Origin: Neptunomonas antarctica
Lineage (GTDB): Bacteria > Pseudomonadota > Gammaproteobacteria > Pseudomonadales > Balneatricaceae
Direction: 5' to 3'
Assembly: GCF_001305295.1 (NCBI RefSeq)
Contig: NZ_LJSI01000020.1
Coordinates: forward strand, 1-64,000
DNA: 64,000 nucleotides
The position numbers and the translations under genes are program-made. Every line of letters begins with the position of its first letter. Within the stretch, counting starts at the first letter, position 1. The notes beneath the pieces were generated by a model, which made no database searches, was not told the origin of the DNA, and was given only the letters and a program-made list of their open reading frames with translations. Positions 13,397 through 21,977 of this stretch are shown piece by piece.

Positions 13397-14338
13397 TTAC
13401 GCGATTTTGGTGGCTATTCGCATAACCGCACTGCGAGAACGCGGATTAATATCCACTTCCGAAGAACTGGCTTTAACCATCTTCCCGACCGCTTTCAATC
13501 GCTGATTCAACATATCAGTGGTAATAGGAATGCTCATCGGAAGATGATCATCACCCTTCACATGCTTACGAATAAAGCGCTTAGCGATGCGGTCTTCTAA
13601 TGAATGGAAACTAATAATCACCAGACGCCCACCCACTTTCAATGAATCAAGCGACTGATCCAGACACTTTTCCAGGTCTTCCAATTCACGATTAACATGG
13701 ATACGGATAGCCTGAAATGCGCGTGTGGCAGGATGCTTACCTTTTTCCCAGGAAGCATTAGCGTCAGTTATAATTTTTGCTAATTGAGCCGTTGTTTCAA
13801 TCGGAGCAATAGCCCGGGCTTCAATAATAGCCTTAGCCATACGTCGACCATGACGCTCCTCACCATAGGTGTAAATCACATCTGCGATTTCATCTTGGGA
13901 CGCACGCTTAATCCACTCTGCCGCACTTTGACCTGAGGTCGTATCCATGCGCATGTCCAACGGACCACTATTCTGAAAACTAAAACCACGTGAAGGGTCG
14001 TCTAATTGAGGAGAGCTCACGCCCAGATCCAGCAGAACACCATCAACTTTACCGAACATGTCTCGATCGGTAACAAACTGCTGTAGTTCAGAAAACGAAC
14101 CATGTGCGATTTCAAAGCGCGCATCATCAGCAAACCGAGTGTGAGCGCAGGTAATGGCTTCAAGATCTTTATCAATGGCCATTAACCGACCTTCTGAAGA
14201 TAACTGCTTTAAGATCAGATCAGAATGCCCGCCTCGCCCAAATGTTCCGTCTATATAGAACCCATCAGGATTTTGAACCAAAGCAGCGACGGCTTCGTCA
14301 AGCAGCACGGTAATATGTTGTAATGTTTCAGTACTCAC
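13397..14338 (-). CDS. rsmH: 16S rRNA (cytosine-1402-N4)-methyltransferase
   Basis: An S-adenosylmethionine-dependent enzyme (MraW) that methylates C1402 of 16S rRNA in the ribosomal P site. It acts on the same nucleotide as RsmI, which is encoded nearby. The protein is 313 residues with the motifs HITVLLDEAV at the start, GTFGRGGHSDLIL (SAM loop), LLDLGVSSPQLDDPSRGFSF and VISFHSLEDRIAKRF. It is the second gene of the dcw cluster, 21 bases after mraZ. Confidence 0.97.
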   Translation of the reverse strand: MSTETLQHITVLLDEAVAALVQNPDGFYIDGTFGRGGHSDLILKQLSSEGRLMAIDKDLEAITCAHTRFADDARFEIAHGSFSELQQFVTDRDMFGKVDGVLLDLGVSSPQLDDPSRGFSFQNSGPLDMRMDTTSGQSAAEWIKRASQDEIADVIYTYGEERHGRRMAKAIIEARAIAPIETTAQLAKIITDANASWEKGKHPATRAFQAIRIHVNRELEDLEKCLDQSLDSLKVGGRLVIISFHSLEDRIAKRFIRKHVKGDDHLPMSIPITTDMLNQRLKAVGKMVKASSSEVDINPRSRSAVMRIATKIA

Positions 14339-14359
14339 AGAAAGATCCTATTTTAAAAA

Positions 14360-14812
14360 TTAAAGTGACAAATTAAGCAATGCTTCTGGCAGCGCTTCAC
14401 CTTCGACTTCCTGTAAGTATCTGTCGCGAGTCGTATTCCAATTAGACTCGTCCCAAATTTCAAACTTCCGCCCCTGACCTAACAAAATGGTCTTTTTATC
14501 TAATCCTGCGTAATCGCGTAAAAGCGCCGGGATCAATAGCCGCCCATGACTGTCCATATCAAGATCTGAAGCATGCCCCACCAACAAACGCTGTAAACGG
14601 CGGGCAACTGGATTCAGACTGGGTAGCGCATCAATTTTGGCCTGTATAATGTCCCATTCATCAATGGGATACAGAAGCAAGCAGCGCTCTTCGGTATCAA
14701 TCGTCAACACCAGATGCCCGGCACACTGCACCGAGATTTGATCCCGGTAGCGGGCAGGAATGGCCATACGGCCTTTCACATCCAGATTTATCTGATTAAC
14801 TCCGCGAAACAT
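14360..14812 (-). CDS. mraZ: Transcriptional regulator MraZ
   Basis: A small DNA-binding protein with two AbrB-like SpoVT domains that represses the dcw promoter. The chosen ATG gives MFRGVNQINLDVKGRMAIPA, the usual MraZ start, and 150 residues. An in-frame GTG at 14827 is not favoured because it lies inside the AGGTGA ribosome-binding site of the ATG. Both domain signatures (DVKGRMAIPARYR and DMDSHGRLLIPALLRDYA) are intact. It is the first gene of the cluster. Confidence 0.96.
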   Translation of the reverse strand: MFRGVNQINLDVKGRMAIPARYRDQISVQCAGHLVLTIDTEERCLLLYPIDEWDIIQAKIDALPSLNPVARRLQRLLVGHASDLDMDSHGRLLIPALLRDYAGLDKKTILLGQGRKFEIWDESNWNTTRDRYLQEVEGEALPEALLNLSL

Positions 14813-14843
14813 TAGCCATTCGCTCACCTAAACCCATCATAAA

Positions 14844-14868
14844 AACCACAATTACCCACAATTACCCA
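14844..14868 (-). promoter_or_regulatory. MraZ-type operator (three direct repeats, 10-bp period)
   Basis: On the minus strand the repeats read TGGGT, TGGGT and TGGTT, each separated by AATTG. This is the TGGGN-N5 direct-repeat pattern that MraZ binds in E. coli. The repeats lie just downstream of the predicted mra promoter and 32 bases before the mraZ start, a position suited to autorepression. The third copy is imperfect. Confidence 0.8.
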
Positions 14869-14877
14869 CTAACACAC

Positions 14878-14906
14878 ACTATAGAAACTACCCCTCATTT
14901 ATGCAA
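14878..14906 (-). promoter_or_regulatory. Predicted promoter of the dcw cluster
   Basis: On the minus strand a TTGCAT hexamer (14901-14906) is followed after 17 bases by TATAGT (14878-14883). The expected start near 14871 places the MraZ repeats in the first transcribed bases. Inferred from sequence pattern only. Confidence 0.6.
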
Positions 14907-14910
14907 GTGT

Positions 14911-15244
14911 GGTAAGGCAGCGACATACGGCTAAAATCAGATATAAAGGAAAGGATTTTGAAGCGAATCAAAGCAAGAAAACACAGCACATAATAAAGAC
15001 CTTAGAATTCAGTCAATTATTAGCTGTTGATAGGACCTGACTCTGTTTCACGAGTAATGTTATGAATGGTTCCAAGCAGATATTAAATTAAAAAAGGCAG
15101 GGAAATTAACTACAAATCAAACCAGAAAAGACCAACCAGGTCACCCTGGTCAGAAAAATCTGAATGATGCAGACAATCAAAGATGTGAATCAAAGACATA
15201 AATCAGAAGCTTAAAGCTTAGTGTTAAAGCTCGAAACGAAGAAA
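14911..15244. other. Gene-free interval between the mra promoter and rnpB
   Basis: No supported ORF. A short hairpin (ACCAGG-TCAC-CCTGGT, about 15135-15150) is the only clear structure. Otherwise this is A-rich sequence lying downstream of rnpB. Confidence 0.6.
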
Positions 15245-15247
15245 AAA

Positions 15248-15636
<389 letters not shown>

Positions 15637-15642
15637 GGCGCA

Positions 15643-15670
15643 AGGATACCAACAATCAAGCGATTAGCAA
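15643..15670 (-). promoter_or_regulatory. rnpB: Predicted rnpB promoter
   Basis: On the minus strand TTGCTA (15665-15670) is followed after 16 bases by TATCCT (15643-15648), then a GC-rich discriminator (TGCGCCC) and the A that begins stem P1. The rsmI stop codon region abuts the -35 element, so the promoter lies in the gap right after rsmI. Confidence 0.6.
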
Positions 15671-16507
15671 CTACTTGCGCGCTAAAGCCTCTTGATATAA
15701 GGCATTTTTCTTTTCGCCGGTAATTTTAGCGGTCAATGCGGCCGCCTGCTTAACCGGCAACTCGGCCAACATGATGTCCAGAACCTTCAATGTTTCGGCT
15801 GAAAAGCCTTCCATCACGACCGGCTCAACGCCTTGAATCAATACAACAAACTCTCCCTTTTGCTGGTTATGGTCCTGCTTAACCCATTCCAGTAACGCCT
15901 GCACATGATCACCGTGTATTGTCTCAAACGTTTTAGTTAATTCTCGCGCCAACACCACATACCGATCAGGGCCGAATACATCAATCATATCCTGCAGAGA
16001 ATCCAGAATACGGTGAGTCGACTCATAATAAATCACCGTTCTGGTTTCACCGATAATCTCCGACAACTTTTGCTGACGTCCCGAGCGCTTTGCCGGTAGA
16101 AAACCTTCAAACACAAATCGATCCGTCGGCAAACCTGCGGCACACATCGCCGTAATAACAGCACAACACCCCGGAATAGGTACAACTTTATAGCCCGCTT
16201 CACGCACTCCCCGGACCACAATAAAGCCCGGATCAGAAATTAATGGCGTTCCCGCATCAGAAATCAGTGCAATACTGTCGCCAGCAGCTAATTTATCCAG
16301 TATTGTCTGCAGTCGTTGACGCTCATTATGATCATGCACTGAAATCATAGGTGTTTTAATGTTAAAGTGCCCCATTAAGCGGCCACTGTGTCGTGTATCT
16401 TCGGCAGCAATCAGGGCAACGGACTGTAAAACATCCACTGCCCGGGGTGTCAAATCCCCCAGATTGCCGATAGGCGTGGCTACAACATAAAATACCGCGT
16501 CAGACAT
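15671..16507 (-). CDS. rsmI: 16S rRNA (cytidine-1402-2'-O)-methyltransferase
   Basis: A SAM-dependent tetrapyrrole-methylase-fold enzyme that 2'-O-methylates C1402 of 16S rRNA, the nucleotide also modified by RsmH. Family motifs VVATPIGNLGDLTPRAV, AAEDTRHSGRLM, SDAGTPLISDPGF and YESTHRI are present. The ATG at 16507 (MSDAVFYVV, 278 residues) has a GGA ribosome-binding site 6 bases upstream. An in-frame ATG at 16525 would add six residues without a clear binding site. It is divergent from lpoA with only about 34 bases between start codons, as in E. coli. Confidence 0.95.
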   Translation of the reverse strand: MSDAVFYVVATPIGNLGDLTPRAVDVLQSVALIAAEDTRHSGRLMGHFNIKTPMISVHDHNERQRLQTILDKLAAGDSIALISDAGTPLISDPGFIVVRGVREAGYKVVPIPGCCAVITAMCAAGLPTDRFVFEGFLPAKRSGRQQKLSEIIGETRTVIYYESTHRILDSLQDMIDVFGPDRYVVLARELTKTFETIHGDHVQALLEWVKQDHNQQKGEFVVLIQGVEPVVMEGFSAETLKVLDIMLAELPVKQAAALTAKITGEKKNALYQEALARK

Positions 16508-16541
16508 AATTTTTCCATCCATCATCAGGGTGATAGAGTAT

Positions 16542-18356
16542 ATGATGATTTTGAAACGCCTGTCTCTAACTGTCGCTCTAACCAGCTTTATTGCTGGCTG
16601 TGCAATGCCGCCTATATCGCCACCGCTGGTTATCAGCAGCCAATCATCAACGGCCTACCAGGATATAGATATTGATTCGCTTCTCACACAGGCGCGCCAA
16701 TCCACGCCTATTCGCGCCGCCGAACTTAAATTACAGGCAGCACAAATACTGGCAGACCAAGGTGAACCCGAGCGCGCAGCAGACATCCTGAAAGATATTG
16801 ACACTTCGACACTACCCCCAACGCTACAATTCAACGTCATCAGATTGCAAACCCAGCAGGCGCTGGAAAACAATGATGGCCAGCAAGCCTTAAGCTATCT
16901 TGCTTATATGCCATCGCTTAGCACATTACCGGAAGGGGATGCTTTATTATCAGAGCAACTCTACGCCGATGCTTACAGCCTCAACGGACAGCCTTTGAAC
17001 GAAGCGAAAATTCTGATCGAAGGAACTAACTACATTCAAGATCCCGAAAAGTTGCAGATGCTGCATGATAGGATCTGGCAAGCGCTGCAATCGACCAACA
17101 ACGCAGATCTCTATACCGCTCTTCAGCAGCCCAATAATAATTACCTGCTACAGGGCTGGCTTGAACTGGCATTAGCTGCCCGTTCGATTGCCGATGTCAC
17201 AACACAAACCAACAACATCGAAAACTGGTTAAACCTTTGGCAACTGCATCCTGCAGCACAATTGATGCCAGGTACGGTAGCATCTCCGCAGAGCGCTGAG
17301 CTAATCAACGTGGCACGCATCGGCATTCTTCTGCCCAGCAGCGGAGCACTTGCCTCCGCCGCTAAGGCGATTCAAGACGGCATAATGACTGCCCACTACG
17401 CACAACAGAACACAGGCAGCAGCGCACCAGAATTAATATTTATAGACAGCTCGTTATATACATCAGCTGATGAAATACTTCAGAGCGTTGTGGATAAAAA
17501 CCTACAGCTTGTGATTGGCCCTCTCGACAAAGATAAGGTCAACTCACTAAGCCAATACGGATCGCTTCCCATCCCTTTTCTGGCACTTAACTATATTGAC
17601 GAAAATGCAGAGAACCTCTACCAGTTCGGGCTCTCCGCCGAAGATGAGGCACGCGATGCAGCAACTCAAGCGATCAATGCCGGCAAACGCATGGCTCTGA
17701 TACTGACACCTGACACGGACTGGGGGAAACGATCTGAAACCGCCTTTGCTGACACATTTACTCAACTCGGTGGCAGTGTGGTGGAGCGCAAAACATTCAT
17801 TAAAGATTCGCTGAATCAAGACATCGCAGAACTACTAAAAACAGATGAGAGCAAAAATAGAGCAAAAAGCCTCAGGCGGGTCACCGGATTAAATTTCGAA
17901 TTCGAAGAACGACGCAGGCAAGATGCTGATGTCATCCTTCTCTCCGCCCGTCCGCAAGATGCGCGTTTAATCAAGCCTATCCTGTCTTATTATTTTGCAG
18001 GCGACCTACCGATCTATGCAACCTCTCAGGTATTCTCAGGAGAGATCGACCCTGCCTCCGATCTCGACCTTAACGGCATCATGTTTGGCGATATCCCCTG
18101 GGTTCTATCACCGCCTTCACCCAACCGGCTTTCACTCAGCGCCATTCGGGACAACACCGATACACGTTTCGGCAGACTTTACGCTTTAGGTATTGATGCC
18201 TACAATCTCTATCCTTATTTACAACAACTAAGCGCAGCACAGGGAGCCATCCTGCAAGGCGAAACAGGCCAGTTATCCTTAACCCAGAACAACAAAATAC
18301 ACAGACACTTGCAGTGGGCCGTATTTGATAACGGCACACCTAGAATCATTGAATAG
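16542..18356 (+). CDS. lpoA: Outer-membrane lipoprotein activator of PBP1A (LpoA/YraM)
   Basis: A lipoprotein that reaches through the peptidoglycan to stimulate PBP1A. The signal peptide MMILKRLSLTVALTSFIAGC ends in a lipobox (cysteine 20 from the ATG at 16542). The N-terminal half is helical and TPR-like. The C-terminal half has the periplasmic-binding-protein fold (ARIGILLPSSGALASAAKAIQDG, and VILLSARPQDARLIKPIL). The ATG at 16542 is preferred over a GTG at 16530, which overlaps the AGGGTGA binding site. It starts the lpoA-yraN-diaA-dolP run. Confidence 0.93.
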   Translation: MMILKRLSLTVALTSFIAGCAMPPISPPLVISSQSSTAYQDIDIDSLLTQARQSTPIRAAELKLQAAQILADQGEPERAADILKDIDTSTLPPTLQFNVIRLQTQQALENNDGQQALSYLAYMPSLSTLPEGDALLSEQLYADAYSLNGQPLNEAKILIEGTNYIQDPEKLQMLHDRIWQALQSTNNADLYTALQQPNNNYLLQGWLELALAARSIADVTTQTNNIENWLNLWQLHPAAQLMPGTVASPQSAELINVARIGILLPSSGALASAAKAIQDGIMTAHYAQQNTGSSAPELIFIDSSLYTSADEILQSVVDKNLQLVIGPLDKDKVNSLSQYGSLPIPFLALNYIDENAENLYQFGLSAEDEARDAATQAINAGKRMALILTPDTDWGKRSETAFADTFTQLGGSVVERKTFIKDSLNQDIAELLKTDESKNRAKSLRRVTGLNFEFEERRRQDADVILLSARPQDARLIKPILSYYFAGDLPIYATSQVFSGEIDPASDLDLNGIMFGDIPWVLSPPSPNRLSLSAIRDNTDTRFGRLYALGIDAYNLYPYLQQLSAAQGAILQGETGQLSLTQNNKIHRHLQWAVFDNGTPRIIE

Positions 18357-18365
18357 CGGACTATC

Positions 18366-18725
18366 ATGGACAGACAAACACGCGGCAAGGATGCCGAACA
18401 AAAAGCCTGGCACTGGCTCATTCAACAAGGCCTGAAGCCAGTCACCAGAAACTACCTTTGTAAACTAGGTGAAGTTGATCTGATACTCATCGACAACAAC
18501 ATACTGGTATTTACAGAAGTAAGATACCGTGCGGATAAGCGTTATGGTGGCGCAGCAAACTCTGTAACCATCAGCAAACAACGTAAAATAATCCGTGCTG
18601 CACAACATTTTTTGATGACGCATCCTGACTTTCAGCAGCATAACTGTCGCTTTGATGTCATTGCTTTTGAAACACCTTCTGAAGAAAACAAACCAATATG
18701 GTATAAAGACGCCTTCAGACTTTAA
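18366..18725 (+). CDS. yraN: YraN family protein (UPF0102), predicted nuclease fold
   Basis: A 119-residue protein with the UPF0102 core GEVDLILIDNNILVFTEVRYR, which resembles the D-(E/D)xK arrangement of restriction-endonuclease-like folds, and the trailing KRYGGAANSVTISKQRKI. The biochemical role is not established in the family. It lies 9 bases after lpoA and just before diaA, the conserved gammaproteobacterial order. Confidence 0.92.
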   Translation: MDRQTRGKDAEQKAWHWLIQQGLKPVTRNYLCKLGEVDLILIDNNILVFTEVRYRADKRYGGAANSVTISKQRKIIRAAQHFLMTHPDFQQHNCRFDVIAFETPSEENKPIWYKDAFRL

Positions 18726-18740
18726 GACCGGAAATAATGA

Positions 18741-19328
18741 ATGGAACTTGAAGAACGAATTGTAACTCTTTTCCACAATTCGATGGACACCAATGCTCAT
18801 ACGATTGAGCAGTACACTCCGATGATTGCTCACGCCAGCGAACTTATGCTCGCCAGCCTGGCAAACGAAATGAAAATAATCTGTGTCGGAAATGGCGGAT
18901 CAGCAGCACTGGCACAGCATTTTTCAGCGCTACTGTTAAGCCGCTTCAGAAACGAACGCCCTGGCCTGCCCGCTTTAACCGTCGGCGCAGATAGCGCGGT
19001 ACTAACCGGTATTGCAGAAGAAAGCAGCTTCAGTGAAGTGTATTCAAAGCAAATTCGTGCGATTGGGCAACCCGGAGATATCTTATTGGTCATCTCCAAT
19101 CAGGGACGCTCAAACAGCCTCGTACAAGCGATACAAGCAGCCCACGATCGCGATATGTCAGTCATCGCAATCACCGGCCATGACAGCAGCAATATTTCTG
19201 CACTTTTAAGGCCGGATGAAGTCGAAATATGCGTGCCATCTGATGACAACGCAATGATTTATAGCGCACACTTGCTGATACTTCATTGCTTATGCGATTT
19301 GATTGAATTTCAACTATTTGGAGCCTGA
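18741..19328 (+). CDS. diaA: SIS-domain protein DiaA (DnaA initiator-associating protein)
   Basis: A 195-residue protein with a single phosphosugar-binding SIS domain (ICVGNGGSAALAQHFSALLLSRF, then DILLVISNQGRSNSLVQAI). In E. coli DiaA binds DnaA and promotes replication initiation. The closest alternative is a GmhA-type sedoheptulose-7-phosphate isomerase. The position between yraN and the BON-domain lipoprotein gene favours DiaA. Confidence 0.88.
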   Translation: MELEERIVTLFHNSMDTNAHTIEQYTPMIAHASELMLASLANEMKIICVGNGGSAALAQHFSALLLSRFRNERPGLPALTVGADSAVLTGIAEESSFSEVYSKQIRAIGQPGDILLVISNQGRSNSLVQAIQAAHDRDMSVIAITGHDSSNISALLRPDEVEICVPSDDNAMIYSAHLLILHCLCDLIEFQLFGA

Positions 19329-19332
19329 TACT

Positions 19333-19917
19333 ATGAACACCACCATCCTGAAATGTATCACTGCGGCATGCATGCTAGGCACTCTGGCAGGCTGTTCTAA
19401 CCTGATTAGCGCATCACGCGAAGAACCCATTCGAGAAGACCAGGGTAGCCGTACGATAGGCGCCTATGTTGAAGATGAGGTGATCGAAAACAAAACGCTG
19501 GTGAATTTAAACAAAGGTTCAGAAACTGTCAAAAATTCACATATCAGCGTAACCAGTTACAATGGCATACTTCTACTGACCGGCCAGGTTCCCAACGAGT
19601 CAGCTAAACAGGAAGCAGAACAGATCACCATGCAGACGCGCAAAGTCCGCAAAATTCACAACGAACTTGAAATTTCAGGCCCGACATCCAGCATCGTCAG
19701 AGGTAATGACGCCTATCTTACCAGCCGCATAAAACTGCAATTACTGACAGATGAAACGGTAGAGGGTAGCCGCATCAAGGTAGTCACCGAAAACAGCTCT
19801 ACTTATTTGATGGGATTAGTGACAGAAAAAGAAGCAGATAGGGCCGTCAATATCATTCGCACCATCCCTGGCGTACAGCGGATCGTCAAAGTGTTCGAAT
19901 ATATTCCGCGCCGATAA
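19333..19917 (+). CDS. dolP: BON-domain outer-membrane lipoprotein (DolP/YraP)
   Basis: A 194-residue lipoprotein. The signal peptide ends with LAGC, cysteine 21, counting from the ATG at 19333. Two BON domains follow (about residues 45-115 and 125-190, each with the VTSYNGILLLTGQV or VVTENSSTYLMGLV type core). In E. coli DolP supports outer-membrane integrity and BAM function. The in-frame start at 19303 would overlap diaA and bury the signal peptide, so it was rejected. Confidence 0.92.
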   Translation: MNTTILKCITAACMLGTLAGCSNLISASREEPIREDQGSRTIGAYVEDEVIENKTLVNLNKGSETVKNSHISVTSYNGILLLTGQVPNESAKQEAEQITMQTRKVRKIHNELEISGPTSSIVRGNDAYLTSRIKLQLLTDETVEGSRIKVVTENSSTYLMGLVTEKEADRAVNIIRTIPGVQRIVKVFEYIPRR

Positions 19918-19929
19918 ATCGATAAAGCA

Positions 19930-19962
19930 ACAAGCAGATCAATTCAACAGATCTGCTTTCTA
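19930..19962 (+). terminator. Hairpin after dolP
   Basis: AAGCAGATC (19932-19940) and GATCTGCTT (19950-19958) form a 9-bp stem with a 9-base loop, followed by only a weak T tract. It lies between the convergent dolP and sspB genes and may serve the plus-strand operon. Confidence 0.5.
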
Positions 19963-19981
19963 CAATATATTACTATAAAAA

Positions 19982-20386
19982 CTACTTAACAATTTTCAAT
20001 GATGGCCGCCCACCCGATGGCTTGGGCGGCTCAGGATTTTCACTGCCGTCCAATTCCTGCTCATAATAATCAGCACCCGGCTCCATACCAAACCCCATAC
20101 CCGCGCCTGATTCTCTGGCATAAACAGCCAGCACGGCCGCCATGGGCACATAAATATTCATAGGAACGCCGCCAAAACGAGCATTAAAACTAATAGCTTC
20201 ATCATCCAGAACAAAATTTTGTATAGCCGAGGGGCTAATATTAAGCACGATTTGACCATCAGAAATAAACTGTTCAGGCACCATAACGCCTTTAACAGCT
20301 ACATCTACAGCAAGATACGGCGTACAGTCATTATCAAGCAACCATTCCTGTAAAGCCTTAATCAGGTAAGGACGACTCGGTTTCAT
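19982..20386 (-). CDS. sspB: ClpXP protease specificity-enhancing factor SspB
   Basis: Adaptor that brings ssrA-tagged proteins to ClpXP. The ATG at 20386 (MKPSRPYLIKALQEWLLDN, 134 residues) follows a GGAG site and matches the known start. The earlier in-frame start at 20419 is inside the terminator region and unlikely. The core fold is followed by an acidic linker and the C-terminal ClpX-docking tail GGRPSLKIVK. It lies downstream of sspA, separated by a terminator-like hairpin. Confidence 0.95.
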   Translation of the reverse strand: MKPSRPYLIKALQEWLLDNDCTPYLAVDVAVKGVMVPEQFISDGQIVLNISPSAIQNFVLDDEAISFNARFGGVPMNIYVPMAAVLAVYARESGAGMGFGMEPGADYYEQELDGSENPEPPKPSGGRPSLKIVK

Positions 20387-20433
20387 AAACACTCCATCCG
20401 TATAAAAAGCATAACCCACCTATAAAACGCTTA

Positions 20434-20466
20434 TAAAAAAGGGATGATAATATCATCCCTTTAAAA
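20434..20466 (-). terminator. Intrinsic terminator between sspA and sspB
   Basis: On the minus strand AAAGGGATGAT pairs with ATCATCCCTTT around a short loop, followed by a run of T. It lies directly after sspA, so sspB may be made mainly by read-through or from its own promoter. Confidence 0.7.
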
Positions 20467-20487
20467 TCTAAAGCACCCTGCAACTAA

Positions 20488-21120
20488 TTAGTCGCGCATT
20501 TCACGCTCAGCTTCAGACAAGCTCTCACGGAATGCTTCACGCTCAAATAAGCGATTCATATATTTGTGCAAGTCTTTACACTGCGCTTCAGGCAGATCGA
20601 TACCCAAAGAAGGCAAGCGCCATAACAACGGGCCAAGACAGCAGTCAACCAGCGTAAACTCTTCACTCATGAAGTAAGGCTTTTCTGCAAAAATCGGTGA
20701 AATAGCAACTAAACTATCACGTAATTCTTTACGAGCCGATTCGAGCTCTTCAACAGATGCTTTACCTGCCACCAAAATATCAACATGTTTGCACCAATCT
20801 TTCTGGATTCGATGCATATACAAGCGACTTTCTGCACGAGCAACAGGATAGACAGGCAACAACGGTGGATGAGGAAAACGTTCATCCAGATATTCCATCA
20901 TTACGTTTGGCTCATATAGAACCAAATCTCTATCTAGGAGAGTAGGCAAACTATTATAAGGATTCAAACCTGCTAAATCTTCAGGCAGATCCTCAACTTG
21001 ACAATCAATAACGTCAACCGCTACCCCTTTTTCCGCTAATACAATGCGAACACGATGGCTGTAATGATCAGAACCATCAGAGTAAAAGGTCATGGAAGAA
21101 CGTTTAGCCACAACTCCCAT
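20488..21120 (-). CDS. sspA: Stringent starvation protein A (RNA polymerase-associated)
   Basis: A glutathione-transferase-fold protein that binds RNA polymerase and alters sigma-70 transcription under stress. The 210-residue product (ATG at 21120, GGGGA binding site upstream) carries the N-terminal [20 protein letters not shown] and the conserved [20 protein letters not shown] segment, which is diagnostic for SspA rather than a catalytic glutathione transferase. It is next to petC, a common arrangement in gammaproteobacteria. Confidence 0.96.
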   Translation of the reverse strand: MGVVAKRSSMTFYSDGSDHYSHRVRIVLAEKGVAVDVIDCQVEDLPEDLAGLNPYNSLPTLLDRDLVLYEPNVMMEYLDERFPHPPLLPVYPVARAESRLYMHRIQKDWCKHVDILVAGKASVEELESARKELRDSLVAISPIFAEKPYFMSEEFTLVDCCLGPLLWRLPSLGIDLPEAQCKDLHKYMNRLFEREAFRESLSEAEREMRD

Positions 21121-21149
21121 CAATATATCCCCATATCACTTAATGCTGA

Positions 21150-21184
21150 AAATAAACAAGCACGGCCTGAGACAGGCCGTGCAA
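21150..21184 (-). terminator. Intrinsic terminator after petC
   Basis: GCACGGCCTG and CAGGCCGTGC form a 10-bp stem with a 3-base loop (21160-21182), followed on the minus strand by TTGTTTATTTT. It separates petABC from sspA. Confidence 0.8.
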
Positions 21185-21215
21185 AAAGCGATTCTAACAG
21201 ATTCACACTGTAAAA

Positions 21216-21977
21216 TCAGTGAACATCTTTCCAGTATTCTTTCTTCAGTGCATAAGCAACAAAGAAGAACAAGAACAGGAAGATTAACACTTTTGTACCG
21301 ATACGGTGAGACTCCAATTTAGAGGGCTCACCAATATAAGCCATAAAATTAACCAAATCAGTCACAGTTCTATCAAACTCTTCTGCTGACTGCTGGCCTT
21401 TTTTACTAATCGTGAGACATCCGCCCATCTCTTTACCGGTTAACGGATCGATCTTACCGGTTTCATGATGAAGCTCGTCAAGAGTACAGTGAAGAGTCTG
21501 CTCACCCTGCAGATATTCCAAAGCATTCGGCATACCGACACTAGGGAATATAATGTTGTTCACACCCCAAGGACGCTCAGTATCTTTATAGAAACTATGC
21601 AGATAGGTATAGATCCAGTCAGGTCCACGCAAACGCGCTTCAAGCGTCAAATCCGGCGGCGCATTACCAAACCATTTATTGGCATCTTGCTTAGGCATAG
21701 TGTTAGTCATTTGCTGACCCACTTTCTGATCACCTAACAGCAAGTTCTGCTCAACCAGCTTAATCGGCATGCCCAAATCTTCAGCAGCACGACCATAACG
21801 CTGATACTGCGCTGAGTGACAACCCAAACAGTTGTTAACAAACGTCTGCATACCGCGCTGAAGAGAAGCCTGATTATGCAAATCAATTTCTACATGATCC
21901 AATTTCGGACCCGCACCTGAAGCTACCGCTGTCATTGGCAACAGGGCAATAACGAATGCGACTAAGTACTTTTTCAT
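21216..21977 (-). CDS. petC: Ubiquinol-cytochrome c reductase, cytochrome c1 subunit
   Basis: Haem-c subunit of complex III. A signal peptide (MKKYLVAFVIALLPMTAVAS) precedes the haem-binding motif CLGCH (residues 50-54). A later methionine in the region FPSVGMPNALEYL is a candidate axial ligand. One C-terminal anchor (VLIFLFLFFFVAYALKKEYW) holds it in the inner membrane. The ATG overlaps the petB stop codon by one base (TAATG). Confidence 0.96.
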   Translation of the reverse strand: MKKYLVAFVIALLPMTAVASGAGPKLDHVEIDLHNQASLQRGMQTFVNNCLGCHSAQYQRYGRAAEDLGMPIKLVEQNLLLGDQKVGQQMTNTMPKQDANKWFGNAPPDLTLEARLRGPDWIYTYLHSFYKDTERPWGVNNIIFPSVGMPNALEYLQGEQTLHCTLDELHHETGKIDPLTGKEMGGCLTISKKGQQSAEEFDRTVTDLVNFMAYIGEPSKLESHRIGTKVLIFLFLFFFVAYALKKEYWKDVH

